Assembly (NCBI GenBank): GCA_030533445.1
Contig: CM060080.1
Span: 38,330,380 to 38,394,379 of the forward strand
Direction: 5' to 3'
Length of the DNA stretch: 64,000 nucleotides
Origin: Cyprinodon diabolis
Lineage: Eukaryota > Chordata > Actinopteri > Cyprinodontiformes > Cyprinodontidae
In this document: one piece after another, positions 26,072 to 35,477 of the stretch
Numbering within the stretch: position 1 is the first letter of the stretch
Layout of the letters: every line of letters starts with the position of its first letter
Notes under the pieces: model-generated
What the model saw: the letters and a program-made list of their open reading frames with translations, nothing else
Told to the model about the DNA's origin: nothing
Database searches by the model: none
Program-made: the position numbers and the translations under genes

Positions 26072-29000
26072 AACTTCACAGGATAATAAAGATAAAAATA
26101 AAAAAGATAAAAATATATACATATATAGTTCTTCTTTATACACATATAGATCTTGTAAACATATAGCTCTTCTTAAAAATATAACATAAATAAAAATAAA
26201 ATAAAAATATTGATTTTGAATTTTTATTTAAAAAAATATGTCTAAAAAAACATACTGTCTCAGACAAATTTAAATATGATCATGATGTTCATGATCAATA
26301 AACCAAAGCAGGTGCAAAAGTCTAAGTGAATATTTTGTAAACTTTGTAGAAAAAACCTGATATCAAAGTGTTGCTCAGCAAAATGTTATTTTAGTAGCTC
26401 CTTCAGGCTTTTTTATTCATTTATATATATACATATAATTTTATTTGTTATTACTTTAGTCAATTCCATGCTTTTTACTAGCAGCAGATTTTTTGTGTAT
26501 TTAATGGAAAGATATGTCAACTTTCAAGAACAACTGTGTATATATTGGTTGTAGAATGACTTCTTTTAGTAATATGATGTCATAATATGCTAGATTTTAG
26601 TAATTGTAATTCTAATAAAGTCCAATTCTAAAACTGACCAGTCTGCAGGTATTTTGTTTCTATAGAGAAGAAAGTAAGCACTCAGTAAAGGAAGGATGAT
26701 GAGTCAGAGGTCTGTATTTGTCTGTGTTTACCTGTAGGCATTTTGCACCTGATGGGACAGATCCAGCTGACTTTGCTTTGTGAACTGACTGAGGTCTTTG
26801 TCATGCTTCAGAAAGTTCAGCAGCTCAGATGAATTGGCCATCCAAAAGGAAAGAGCTCCAGCGATGGCCTGCTGCCTCTAGAGAGTCGGGTGTAGAGCAG
26901 ATTAGTTTCAGTTATAGTAAATCAAAACTTGAAAATATTTTTTTATTCTAGGCAATGATATTTATGTTTAACACACTGCAATGACTAAGATTTATAAACT
27001 AACCAAACACAACATGGCTTGCAAACTAAGCTATCACATGCTATGTTAGTTATTAAGAACTCGCCTGAATGACCTTCCCAATCATGGCAGCCATTTTGTT
27101 TGTGATAGACGTTACAGGGTGTGTGTTTGGGGGAGGTAGAGAGCCGCTGTTGTTGTGGCGCTGCAGGGCAAAGCGACTCGCAGCATACAGGATGTATGCA
27201 GGCAGCAGCTTGAAATGTACAGTGGAGCTGCTGGTGTCGTTTATGACTGAGCATAGGAAGGTCTCCTCAGCTGAAATGTAAGCGACACCAGTGGGAGGGA
27301 GAAGGTCATCATCAGACACACACTGCACCTTCAAATAAAGACAAGAAAAGGCCTCAAATGGAGATCAAGTGTGGTTGTGGTTCAAACTCACCATCATCAT
27401 CAAACTTAATTCTAATGGGTAATCCAGACTGATCCGACGGATCTAAATGATTAGAAAATGAAATATGTTTATTTCATGTCATAAACTTGCACAAAGATCA
27501 AAGCAAATGCTCTTTTTTATTACCTTCTAGGGTCTGATTTATTTTCCTTTCTTTGCAATCTCTTAGAGACTCAAGGCCGAACAAACAGGCGTTGCTCAGC
27601 AGATCTTCAGCTGATCTGGATGTTACATGAAAAACAGAGAATTTTATTTTGCCTGTTCAGCTCAGTATGAGATTAAAAAGTCATCACTTACCCATTCTCA
27701 TCCCTTGATGCCTTTTCAGCTCCTTTGGTTCTGTTTTTCTCTTTCTTTTTCCCTTTTCTTGATAGTGTCCTCCTAAAGGTTTGAAGAACACCTCCTTTTT
27801 CCTTCTCATGACAACTTTCCTTTTTTAAGAAACACACGAGCAGTGGAAATATATGAATGACTATAGTTTTAAAGGTTAAACAATTATTTACTGATTTGAA
27901 CCAGAGATGCTCTGTGACTCAAACAGGAGAATATGCAGCTTGAGCTATGGAGGGATACAGACTGGTTGGTGTTACATGTTTCTCAGATCATTGAACACAC
28001 CATGCTTAAGTGCAGCTACATTGTTCAACACTCTTCAAAGCAAAGGCTGTTGCTGAAGCAATAAGAATCAAAATTAGCATTTTGTGCAAAGTGTTGATGT
28101 CAATGGAAGCAAATAAGCTCTTCAACAACGATTCAACAGTAAGCAAAGAAACTCTTGGTATAAAGTATTTTTTACACTGTTGTTAGAGACCCAGGATATG
28201 GTGGATGCTTCATTGCTAATGCAGTTCCTTTCCTATGTTGTATTTCTGCAGTTTGTTTTGAAAGAAGTCCTATGACTAAAACAGAAGTTATAGTCTTTGG
28301 ACCAGAGTCTTTGAAAAAGAAGCTGAATAGTCAGTCACTTCATTTGGATGGGATTAAACTGATCTCAGATAATAAAGTAAAAAATCTTGGTGTTATTTTT
28401 AATCAGAACCTGTCATTTAAATCCCAAATTAAAGAGGTTTCTAGAATTACCATCCTTCATCTGCGCAATATTGCAAAAATTAGAAATATCCTGTCCTGGG
28501 GTGATGCTGAGAAACTAGTCCATGCATTTGTTACTTCAAGGCTGGACTATTGTAATTCTTTACTATCAGGAAGTCCACAAACTGTAGTTAAAAGCCTTCA
28601 GCTGATCCAAAATGCTGCAGCCAGAGTTCTGATGAAAATGAAAAAGAGAGATCACATCTCTCCTATCCTGGCTTCTCTTCATTGGCTTCCTGTTAAATCC
28701 AGAACAGAATTTAAAATCCTCCTTCTCACATATAAAGCCTTAAATGGCCAAGCTCCATCTGATATCAGAGATCTGATTGTTCCTTATGCTCCTAACAGAG
28801 CACTTCGCTCTCAATCTGCAGGTTTACTAGTGGTTCCTAGAATTTCTAAAAGTAGAATGGGAGGCAGATCTTTTAGTTATCAGGCTCCTCTCCTGTGGAA
28901 CCAACTACCAGTTTTAGTCCGTGAGGCAGACACCCTGTCTACTTTTAAGGCTAGGCTTAAAACTTTCCTTTTTGATAAAGCTTCTAGTTAGAGTGGCTCA

Positions 29001-32000
29001 GGTTATCCTGAGCTATCTCTATAGTTCTGCTGCTATAGGCTTAGACTGCTGGAGGACATAGGGACCCCTTTTTCATCATTCTGCTTCATTCTATCTCTAT
29101 TCTCCCACTCTGCAGAATCTGTTAGTTCAATCTCTAACGTTCTGCTCTCTCTGCTTTTTCTCATAGTAGCTTCATCTGGTCTGTTCCTGTTTGGCTGTGA
29201 CTCCATCCTGGAGAGAAATATCAGCTGTGCTGCTGCCATCAACACCTTTGTTTCTAGATGTTGGAGCTTGGCCTGTTTTCCAGTGTAGTCCTGTTTCTCT
29301 GACTGTGACTAACTGGATGCGCTCTCTTCATCCTCTGACATGGGAGCTGGCTCGGAGCTCGTCTGCCTGGCTGTGTGTTTCCTGGACAGGGCCGCCTGTG
29401 GAGCTGGTTGACGGTTGCCTTTTGTATCTCTGCTTCCTTTTCTATGTCTGCTTCTGTCTCCTTGAACCCCAGTCGGCCTCAGCAGATGGCCGCTCATGCT
29501 GAGCCTGGTTCTGTTGGAGGTTTCTTCCTGTTAAAAGGGAATTTTTCCTCTCCACTGTTGCTACAAGCATTCTTGGTGCTTGGTGTGATGGATTGCTTTC
29601 GAGTCAATTAGTCGATGCAATTAACTTGTTTTCCTTAGATAGAAAAATTGGATTCAATTTGACTGGATGATCTGATGGAATTATAAAGTGCCTTGAGATG
29701 ACATGTTGTAAATATAAATAAACTGAATGTCACAGGAAGCTATTTTATGCACACTTTGGGAGAGTTTGGCCAGTTTGTGAGCGAATGGACCAGAAGGAAA
29801 CTTTAGCTTATCACAGGAAGGCAGAAAATTATAGCGGCTCTACTTGCTCCTTTTGAGTTTAAACATCAATCTGGTTTTGAAATCTTGTGATGTTTGGCAG
29901 ATTGAACGAAAATTTGATAATTCGATACCAGGCTAACAGATTAACGCTATGGAGGTGAAATTTAAACTTTAGTTTCGAGTTTATATAAACTGCAATGGGT
30001 GCACTGTGGCCCAGCCAGATCACCAGTTGTATTAATTAGTATTAGTGCTAATCTCGATGATGTCATATGCAAGATTATAAAAAATGTCAAAAAATGCACC
30101 TTTAATAAAGATCTGAAAATGATTAACCCCATTTTTACACCAGCTGCTCTGTCAAACTCACAGGTTGACATTTCATCTACTATTAAAGTCTATTTTGGGA
30201 AAGTGGCTCTTGAAAATATTATTTTGATTTTTTTTTTTATATTTAAACAAGCAGATAATTTCCTCGTGTTTGTATCATTAGAAAATGTTATATTTTTGAT
30301 TTATTTATAATTAAAATCAGATCAATAAGGTATCAACATATCGTGGTTTTTTCCCTGAAAGCTTAATTTGGTCAACCTTTTTTTAAACCTTCATTTAGAA
30401 TCAGATTTTCTCTGAAATATAAGAGATTAAAGGATTACCTCCAAACTTCCATGATCCTTTTTGAGCACAAATTGTCCTTCTCGGTTGTTTGACGTCCAGC
30501 TCAGTTGTAAAACCAAAGGTTTCTCGTCCAGATCCAACTGACGCTCTAATAAAAAATAGAGAAAGAAAATAAATTTCACTTATAAAATGTTGATTTAATA
30601 TAAAATGCTTATTTTAAAGAATGTATTGGTTTCTACAAAACATCCTGGATGAAGTTAATTTAAGGTCATCAGAAAAAGACACAGTATAAAAAACAAACAA
30701 AATCTCTGAATGTTAGTCCTCACAATACCACATAACCAAAATGGTCACAAATTAAGAAAATATTACATCAAGATATTTTAAACCTTGTCTTTTCAAGTAA
30801 ATTAAAAAGGGTGAGAATAGGAAAAGTGCAAAAGTAAAATGTTTCACAGTAAAAGGAAATAAGTAAAAAGAACACTGTGTTTTTACTCTTTTCATTTACA
30901 GGCATGTTTTCTTATTTTTAAAAATCAATATTGGTTTCACACTTAGATTATTTTCTCCCTGAAAAACATTCAGCTGTTGCTACTTGGTGAGATCTAGATG
31001 AGCTTCTCCTGATCTGCATTTATACATCATAGATACCAAAGATGGAGAAAACTTAATGCTTTTTGGTATAAATGCTTTGGTAAAATACGCTGGTTGTGTC
31101 TATTAGGGATGATAAATGAAACTTGGAACTGTTTAAAAAAGTTTACCTAAACCTTAAAGATGACTGATTGATCAGTGTGATGAGGGTTTGTCCTTCAGCC
31201 CTTTAACGCTATGGTCAATCAAGTGGTTGACCAGCCAGTTAAACGGTCAAATATGAACTCCTGCTTTGGTTAGTCATGTGATTCATTTATAGGTCTTATA
31301 GGCTTAATGATTCCTCACCCACCTGGGGAATGAAGTTTTCATCTGAAAAAAAAATACTTTTGTTAAGAGGTTCTACATTTTCCTCATTCATATTGGTTAT
31401 TTACACATAGAGTGAAAGATTCCTAGTCTTTATTTCTTGTAATTTTAATGATTATGGCTGAAGGGCCTTTCAGACAGATGCAGCGTGCACACTGATGCGC
31501 TCTGAAATTCATTATTTTCAATGGCAATGCCACATGAAAGGGGTACAAGAGTGCGGCACCGAGTGAATCGCAAACAAGGGTCCCGCGAACGGCGTAGTCA
31601 AAGTTCAAATATGGTCAACAACAGCAGCATACTGACGCACAGTCAATAGAGAGCACTCACCATGTCCTTTTTAAAACAACCTTTATTTTGAAACGTGAAA
31701 CTCTTGTATTTTCAAAAGAAGACAAAAAGATACTATGCAACGATAAATCTAATCAACTAGAATATTGCTGAAATGTTAATTTCTGTTAGTGAATACTAAT
31801 AGAAACACGTTATATATAGGGAGCTGAAGTCAAACATTTTTGTCAATTATTTTACTTTTAGACTTTTAGATACTGAGGAAATACACAATTGAACCTTGAA
31901 TATTACAGCTGACCACAGAAAAAAACATTCTTTAATACAGAAATGGGTGAAAAAAAACACGTTTGATGCCTGCTTGAAGGTCGTTTTTCTTTTTTAAAGG

Positions 32001-35000
32001 CTAGATTTAATCTGAGAAATAAGCTTGATCAGAACTCATAATCTACTAAATATGACTGCTAGCTGCACACTTGCCCAAGTACTACCGATCTTATGTAATG
32101 CTACTCAAATGTCACCTGACCTTATCCCATGCTATGCTATGCAGACACTCTCTCTACACCAATGAAGATTCAGCCAGAGGATGTTTTGACCTATTTCAAT
32201 GCAGTTCTGATTAATTCTAGCCTCGTGAGACCATCCTGATCTCGCAAGCTTTCAAGGTTTCACTCACAGATCAGTCTGGAGACTCTCCGTTAAAGAAAAT
32301 TTGGAGCCGTTCACCAAACGAACGTCCAATCAGCGTTGGCTTTGAGGCGGGTTGAGGTGTGACGCAACGAGAAGCGCGACAGTTGAGTCAAAAGAACATG
32401 GCAGCTTCAGCCGATGAAACTAGCGTTAGCGTGGCTATCGAGCAAGTTTTATCGGAATTACAGAGTATTTCTTCACTGAAAGAAGAGCAAAACACTACTC
32501 TGGAGGCTTTTCTCAGAGGAAAAGATGTTTTTGCTCTTCTTCCGACTGGTTTCGGCAAGAGTAGCCTGGCTTGTGGTTGTGTTTTCGTCGTCGCTCTGTT
32601 AGTACGTCATATGCTTCGTTGATCTGATTGGTTTATTTGGCCCGTCTATCACGAACATAGGCCAATCAGCTAACCAGTATTTTTGCTCCTTCCCAAAATT
32701 ACTTCAACGGAAGGTTTCCAGATGGATATGCGGAGCAAATCCATCTGGCAGAATCAGGTTAGATTAATTCTGCACCATTTTTAGATTATTTCGCATTAAA
32801 ATTGAATCCCCAGATAGCCAGGCAAATATTAAGGCTCCTTTTTCCTTCTCCAGTTAGCTTACTGTGTTTTAACATAGTATGCTGAACAGCTAAACCTTTC
32901 AACCCAAAAGATATACCATGACTGCGGGAAGTGGGGGTGCTGGGGGTGCTTTAGCACCCCCTAGTGTCAAGAGGGAGATTTTTGAGAAAAATGCATTAAA
33001 ATTATATACTTCTAATTATAAACTTCTTTTGAATATTTTGCGAAATGATTTAGACTTTTCTTACCGTATTTTACTATTACGTTTTTTTGGATTTTAATTG
33101 AATTAAAGTTACGTTGTCATGGCAACGTCAGGCAAGCAAGTAGTTGCTGTTTAAAGAGGTATCCCGCGCTCATGGCAGCAGATTAGTAAATTTACATAGT
33201 CTAATGACAGAAATGAGGAGGAAATATGGCACAGAAATGCATATTGTATTATTTTGGAAAACCACAACCAGTGAAGAAGAACCCTAGTACCGCAACCACG
33301 ACACGGAGAGCAGCCGGAGTGAGGAGACTGTCCACCCGCCTCTGATGGCAATTGTACCAGCAGGCCCAGCCCCAGCACCCACAACCAAACTCTAGCTTGA
33401 TTGGATTAGACAAGCCTTTCCAGCCAACATCCAGTTTCCAATTTCCTGCACATTTTGTGGTAATGTAACGTTCTCACGTTCTGTGGCACCGGCTTGGTTT
33501 GCTAGTTGGCAGAGGCTGCATTATGTGGAAGAGACTAATTATAGTTTGTGTTTCGTTTGTCTGAAAGCAGTCAGAAAAAAAGTCATACCTAGAGAAAAAT
33601 TTAGGAAAGATAAGCCCTTTTGTGAATGCCGGCTTTTAAAATTGGTGTAAAGCAGCCGAAAAATGTTTTATTGTGAAGTTAAATTAATAGCACATATATT
33701 CACCTAAGAACTGATTTATGATTACAGCACCCTAATTGGTGCACTGAGGTGTATATGACAATAAAGTAATGAATCTCAATCAATTTATTTATTTTCATAT
33801 ATTGTATTTTAAATAGGCCTAAAGGCTCATTGGTTTTTGCACCTCCTGTTCAAAATTACTTCTAGTGGCCCTGTATACATTGGGAAGAAGGAAGGTGCTT
33901 CATCAGCGAAAGGTGTACCTCATAGATCATGGCTGAACAAGAGGTTTCCAAAGAATGGTCCTATATTCCAAGAGGTTAAAGTAAGAGTAGAATTCGAGGT
34001 AGAAGTTCCAGTTATCAGAGAGTCCTTGACCAGAAGGTAGTTCCTACCTTTCTCTCCGTGGATCTCATATAATGAATAACTTGTTGACAGCATTTTCATA
34101 TCAGGCCTGAATTTCTCTGAAAGAGTTTCGATGACCTCTTGAGCAGATGAACTGCTGCAAACTCGTACACACTTTGTAGCAACTCTTCCCTCTGCGTTAT
34201 CCTCAAGGTAGAATCGGATCACACCGTAGAATACCAGGTTCTGTTGGAACACAGTTGACAGTTTTAATATAACGCTGTGAAGCTCAGAAAAAGATAAATA
34301 AAAACTACAAATTAAAAGAATAAATGTCAAAACGTCGATTTTTTGTTCCACCTCCTACTTGTATGATCAGTCCCATAAAATCCACCTTATCAGTCAAACA
34401 TAATGTATCTGGCATAATCTAATGGCATATTTAATATAATTACATTTAATCTCAGTGAAGATCCAGCTATTTTGTGAAGGCCTTGAGGTTTTTTTTACTA
34501 ACCATACTGTAATGAATAGCATCCTAAAAGACTTAGAACATCCCTATCCTTAATGTGAAACATGGTAGAGGTAGCATCATGCTAGGGGGATAATGGACAC
34601 CCATCTAGAAAAGGTCAGAGTTTGCTGAAGGGATGGGTTGAGCTAAATATTGCATAACACCAGAAGAAAACATTTTGGTGTTTAGGTTGGCCTTTAAAGT
34701 ACAGCCAGATATCAAATCACGTGTCAGAATGTCCTAGTCAAAGTCCAGAGTTAGATCCTACTGGAAACAGCATTGTCTATATGTGGCCTTCCAGTACAGT
34801 GAGACCAATAGCAGTTATAGACCAAATTTAACAAAGGGGCAGTTTCTTCATGTAAAAAAAACAAAAAAAACAAAGAAAACAGGGGAAAAAGTTCATAGTT
34901 TAGTATGTTTAATGAGCCACAGAGCCAAGAACTGCTTAAAGCCTCAGGTTTCAAACCACTGACCTAGCAGACAAATATAGAGATCCATTCTTAATATGGC

Positions 35001-35477
35001 TAAATGAAGGTCAAATGTTAGATTGAAAGGACTGTTCAATTAAGGATTCTGTGCCAACACATATGATCGTAAAAATAATTATTTCCAACTATGTCTGCAG
35101 TTCAGGCGCCATAACAGAGGACCAGTTCTATAGAAACGCCAATGTGTGACCAAAAGTGTAGGGAGGAACTGAACGCAGAACAAAACCCGAGATGCTACCT
35201 TGATATATAGATGGCAAATCAGAAATAAACATGCCAGTAAAATGATAGGAAAATATGGAGCTGTTGATAAAAATGTATTAATGTTACATTTATTGATAAC
35301 CATCAAAATTATTTTTTTTTTGAGTGGACAAAAGGCTTATTGCCTGAGATCCTGACTGACTGTCCTTCCAACAGGTCTCACCTCATCAGGTTGGCTGATT
35401 TCAAACAAATCCAGTCTGTTGCTATTCCACTGTCTGATGACTTCTGCTAGTCTCTCTCGCTCGCTCGTCTCCGGCAT
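15219..35477 (-). CDS. afdn: afadin-like adherens-junction scaffold, RA1-DIL-PDZ, lacking RA2 and FHA
   Basis: Afadin links nectins and Ras/Rap GTPases to actin at cell junctions. Exons: 35477-35382, 34240-34048, 30545-30439, 27819-27692, 27615-27524, 27442-27392, 27328-27065, 26877-26732, 25459-25371, 25248-24977, 24843-24700, 19289-19091, 19001-18910, 18814-18728, 18654-18589, 18509-18436, 17777-17638, 17568-17410, 17274-17180, 16774-16649, 16479-15580, 15473-15380, 15262-15219. About 1,218 residues, versus about 1,800 for full afadin. Domains: N-terminal WNSNRLDLFEISQP; RA1 about 33-130; basic linker; DIL-type region about 223-593 (AMSLLRRCRVNPALTIQLFS, WGSALRQRLTPIEAWAERQG); PDZ about 625-746 (GMGVSIVAAK, LAAGDQLLSVDGHSLVG); acidic coiled segment in exon 21 (RSAEENDRLRKLDLEWQFQK). 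Exons 4 to 7 leave no room for RA2 or FHA. Phases agree except across exons 5-7, where one base is unaccounted for. Exon 7 uses a GC donor. It is probably a shortened paralogue. Pseudogenisation at exons 5-6 cannot be excluded. Confidence 0.85.
20126..20176. repeat. short dispersed fish repeat
   Basis: AATCCCTTTATTGTCCCACA, then ATGGGGAAATTC. A similar sequence (TACTTTAATAATCCCAGAGG, then GAAATTAC) lies at 25970-26005. Such phrases recur in fish genomes. The family is not determined. Confidence 0.35.
21091..21613 (-). mobile_element. Pack-type element carrying a RecQ-helicase-like fragment, copy A
   Basis: The 523-bp element has termini TAACCTGACTCC and, at the other end, GGTCTCACGAGGCTA. 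It is flanked by a perfect 9-bp duplication, AGTATATGC (21082-21090 and 21614-21622). The minus strand encodes a piece ending GKDVFALLPNGFTKSLIYQL, which resembles motif I of RecQ-like helicases with the Walker A glycine and threonine changed. A hairpin (CCAGATGGAT with ATCCATCTGG) lies just inside the left end. It sits in the large afadin-like intron 11. Confidence 0.75.
22132..22557 (+). pseudogene. HARBI1-like nuclease, N-terminal remnant
   Basis: The frame contains RRRGRIFSLRVNIFGMNEET, YRLSSIAILELLGEL, DITKLLATLHFFASGSFQ and GISQSRFSEVLSDVLNAM. This is the N-terminal helical region of Harbinger transposase/HARBI1 proteins (about 350 residues when complete). The frame ends at TGA 22555-22557, and the DDE catalytic domain is not present downstream in any frame before the element ends. 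It is a decayed or internally deleted transposase gene. Confidence 0.8.
22793..22822. repeat. (TA)n microsatellite
   Basis: About 14 TA units followed by a poly-T run, inside the Harbinger element. Confidence 0.9.
23190..24233 (+). mobile_element. L2-type LINE fragment, 5' truncated and internally deleted
   Basis: This has the same sequence order as the copy at 28245-29735: the end of the reverse-transcriptase frame (GAATGGGAGGCAGATCTTTT), then the 3' UTR with GGTTCTGCGGGAGGGTTCTT and CTCTCCACTGTCTC. Relative to that copy, about 95 bases covering the end of the ORF are missing after CCAACTACCAG. Confidence 0.75.
26028..26070. repeat. (TA)n microsatellite
   Basis: About 21 TA units in afadin-like intron 8. 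Confidence 0.9.
28245..29735 (+). mobile_element. L2/CR1-type non-LTR retrotransposon, 3' portion
   Basis: It holds the C-terminal part of a LINE reverse-transcriptase polyprotein (28272-28991) and a 3' UTR ending near AAATAAACTGAATG. It is a 5'-truncated copy in afadin-like intron 3, opposite in strand to the gene. Three shorter relatives lie in this window (4222-4447, 23190-24233, 45722-45905). Confidence 0.8.
28272..28991 (+). pseudogene. LINE reverse transcriptase, C-terminal remnant
   Basis: A 239-codon open frame contains VTSRLDYCNSLLSGSP, SLQLIQNAAARVLM, LASLHWLPVKSRTEFKILLL and FKARLKTFLF. This is the conserved region after the catalytic palm in fish L2-clade elements. The endonuclease and catalytic YxDD parts are absent, so the copy cannot transpose on its own. 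Confidence 0.85.
32218..32761 (+). mobile_element. Pack-type element carrying a RecQ-helicase-like fragment, copy B
   Basis: The 544-bp element is in opposite orientation to copy A, starting TAGCCTCGTGAGACC and ending GAATCAGGTTA. It is flanked by a perfect 9-bp duplication, GATTAATTC (32209-32217 and 32762-32770). The plus strand encodes MAASADETSVSVAIEQVLSE followed by a frame ending GKDVFALLPTGFGKS, an intact Walker A. The frame then runs into unrelated residues and stops at 32622. It lies in afadin-like intron 2 or 3 DNA (between exons at 34048 and 30545). Confidence 0.75.
32930..33760 (+). mobile_element. hAT relic with TTF-type zinc-finger N-terminus
   Basis: A start-like segment encodes MAQKCILYYFGKPQPVKK at 33226. 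After decayed sequence, a frame contains WFASWQRLHYVE and LCFVCLKAVRKK. This resembles the TTF-type zinc finger that precedes hAT transposases of the ZMYM-like group. The upstream TGCTTTAGCACCCCC repeats are typical of these elements. The frames are broken and the catalytic region is absent. Confidence 0.5.
34545..34770 (+). mobile_element. Tc1-like transposase relic
   Basis: GTAGAGGTAGCATCATGCTA, followed about 160 bases later by GAATGTCCTAGTCAAAGTCC, is the DNA form of two conserved Tc1-like transposase blocks. It is short and full of stops, and lies in afadin-like intron 1. Confidence 0.55.

Noticed and set aside
28992..30438. possible RA2 or FHA exons of afadin between exons 3 and 4
   Set aside because: Minus-strand frames here are short and antisense to the LINE 3' UTR or AT-rich. 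None shows RA or FHA features.
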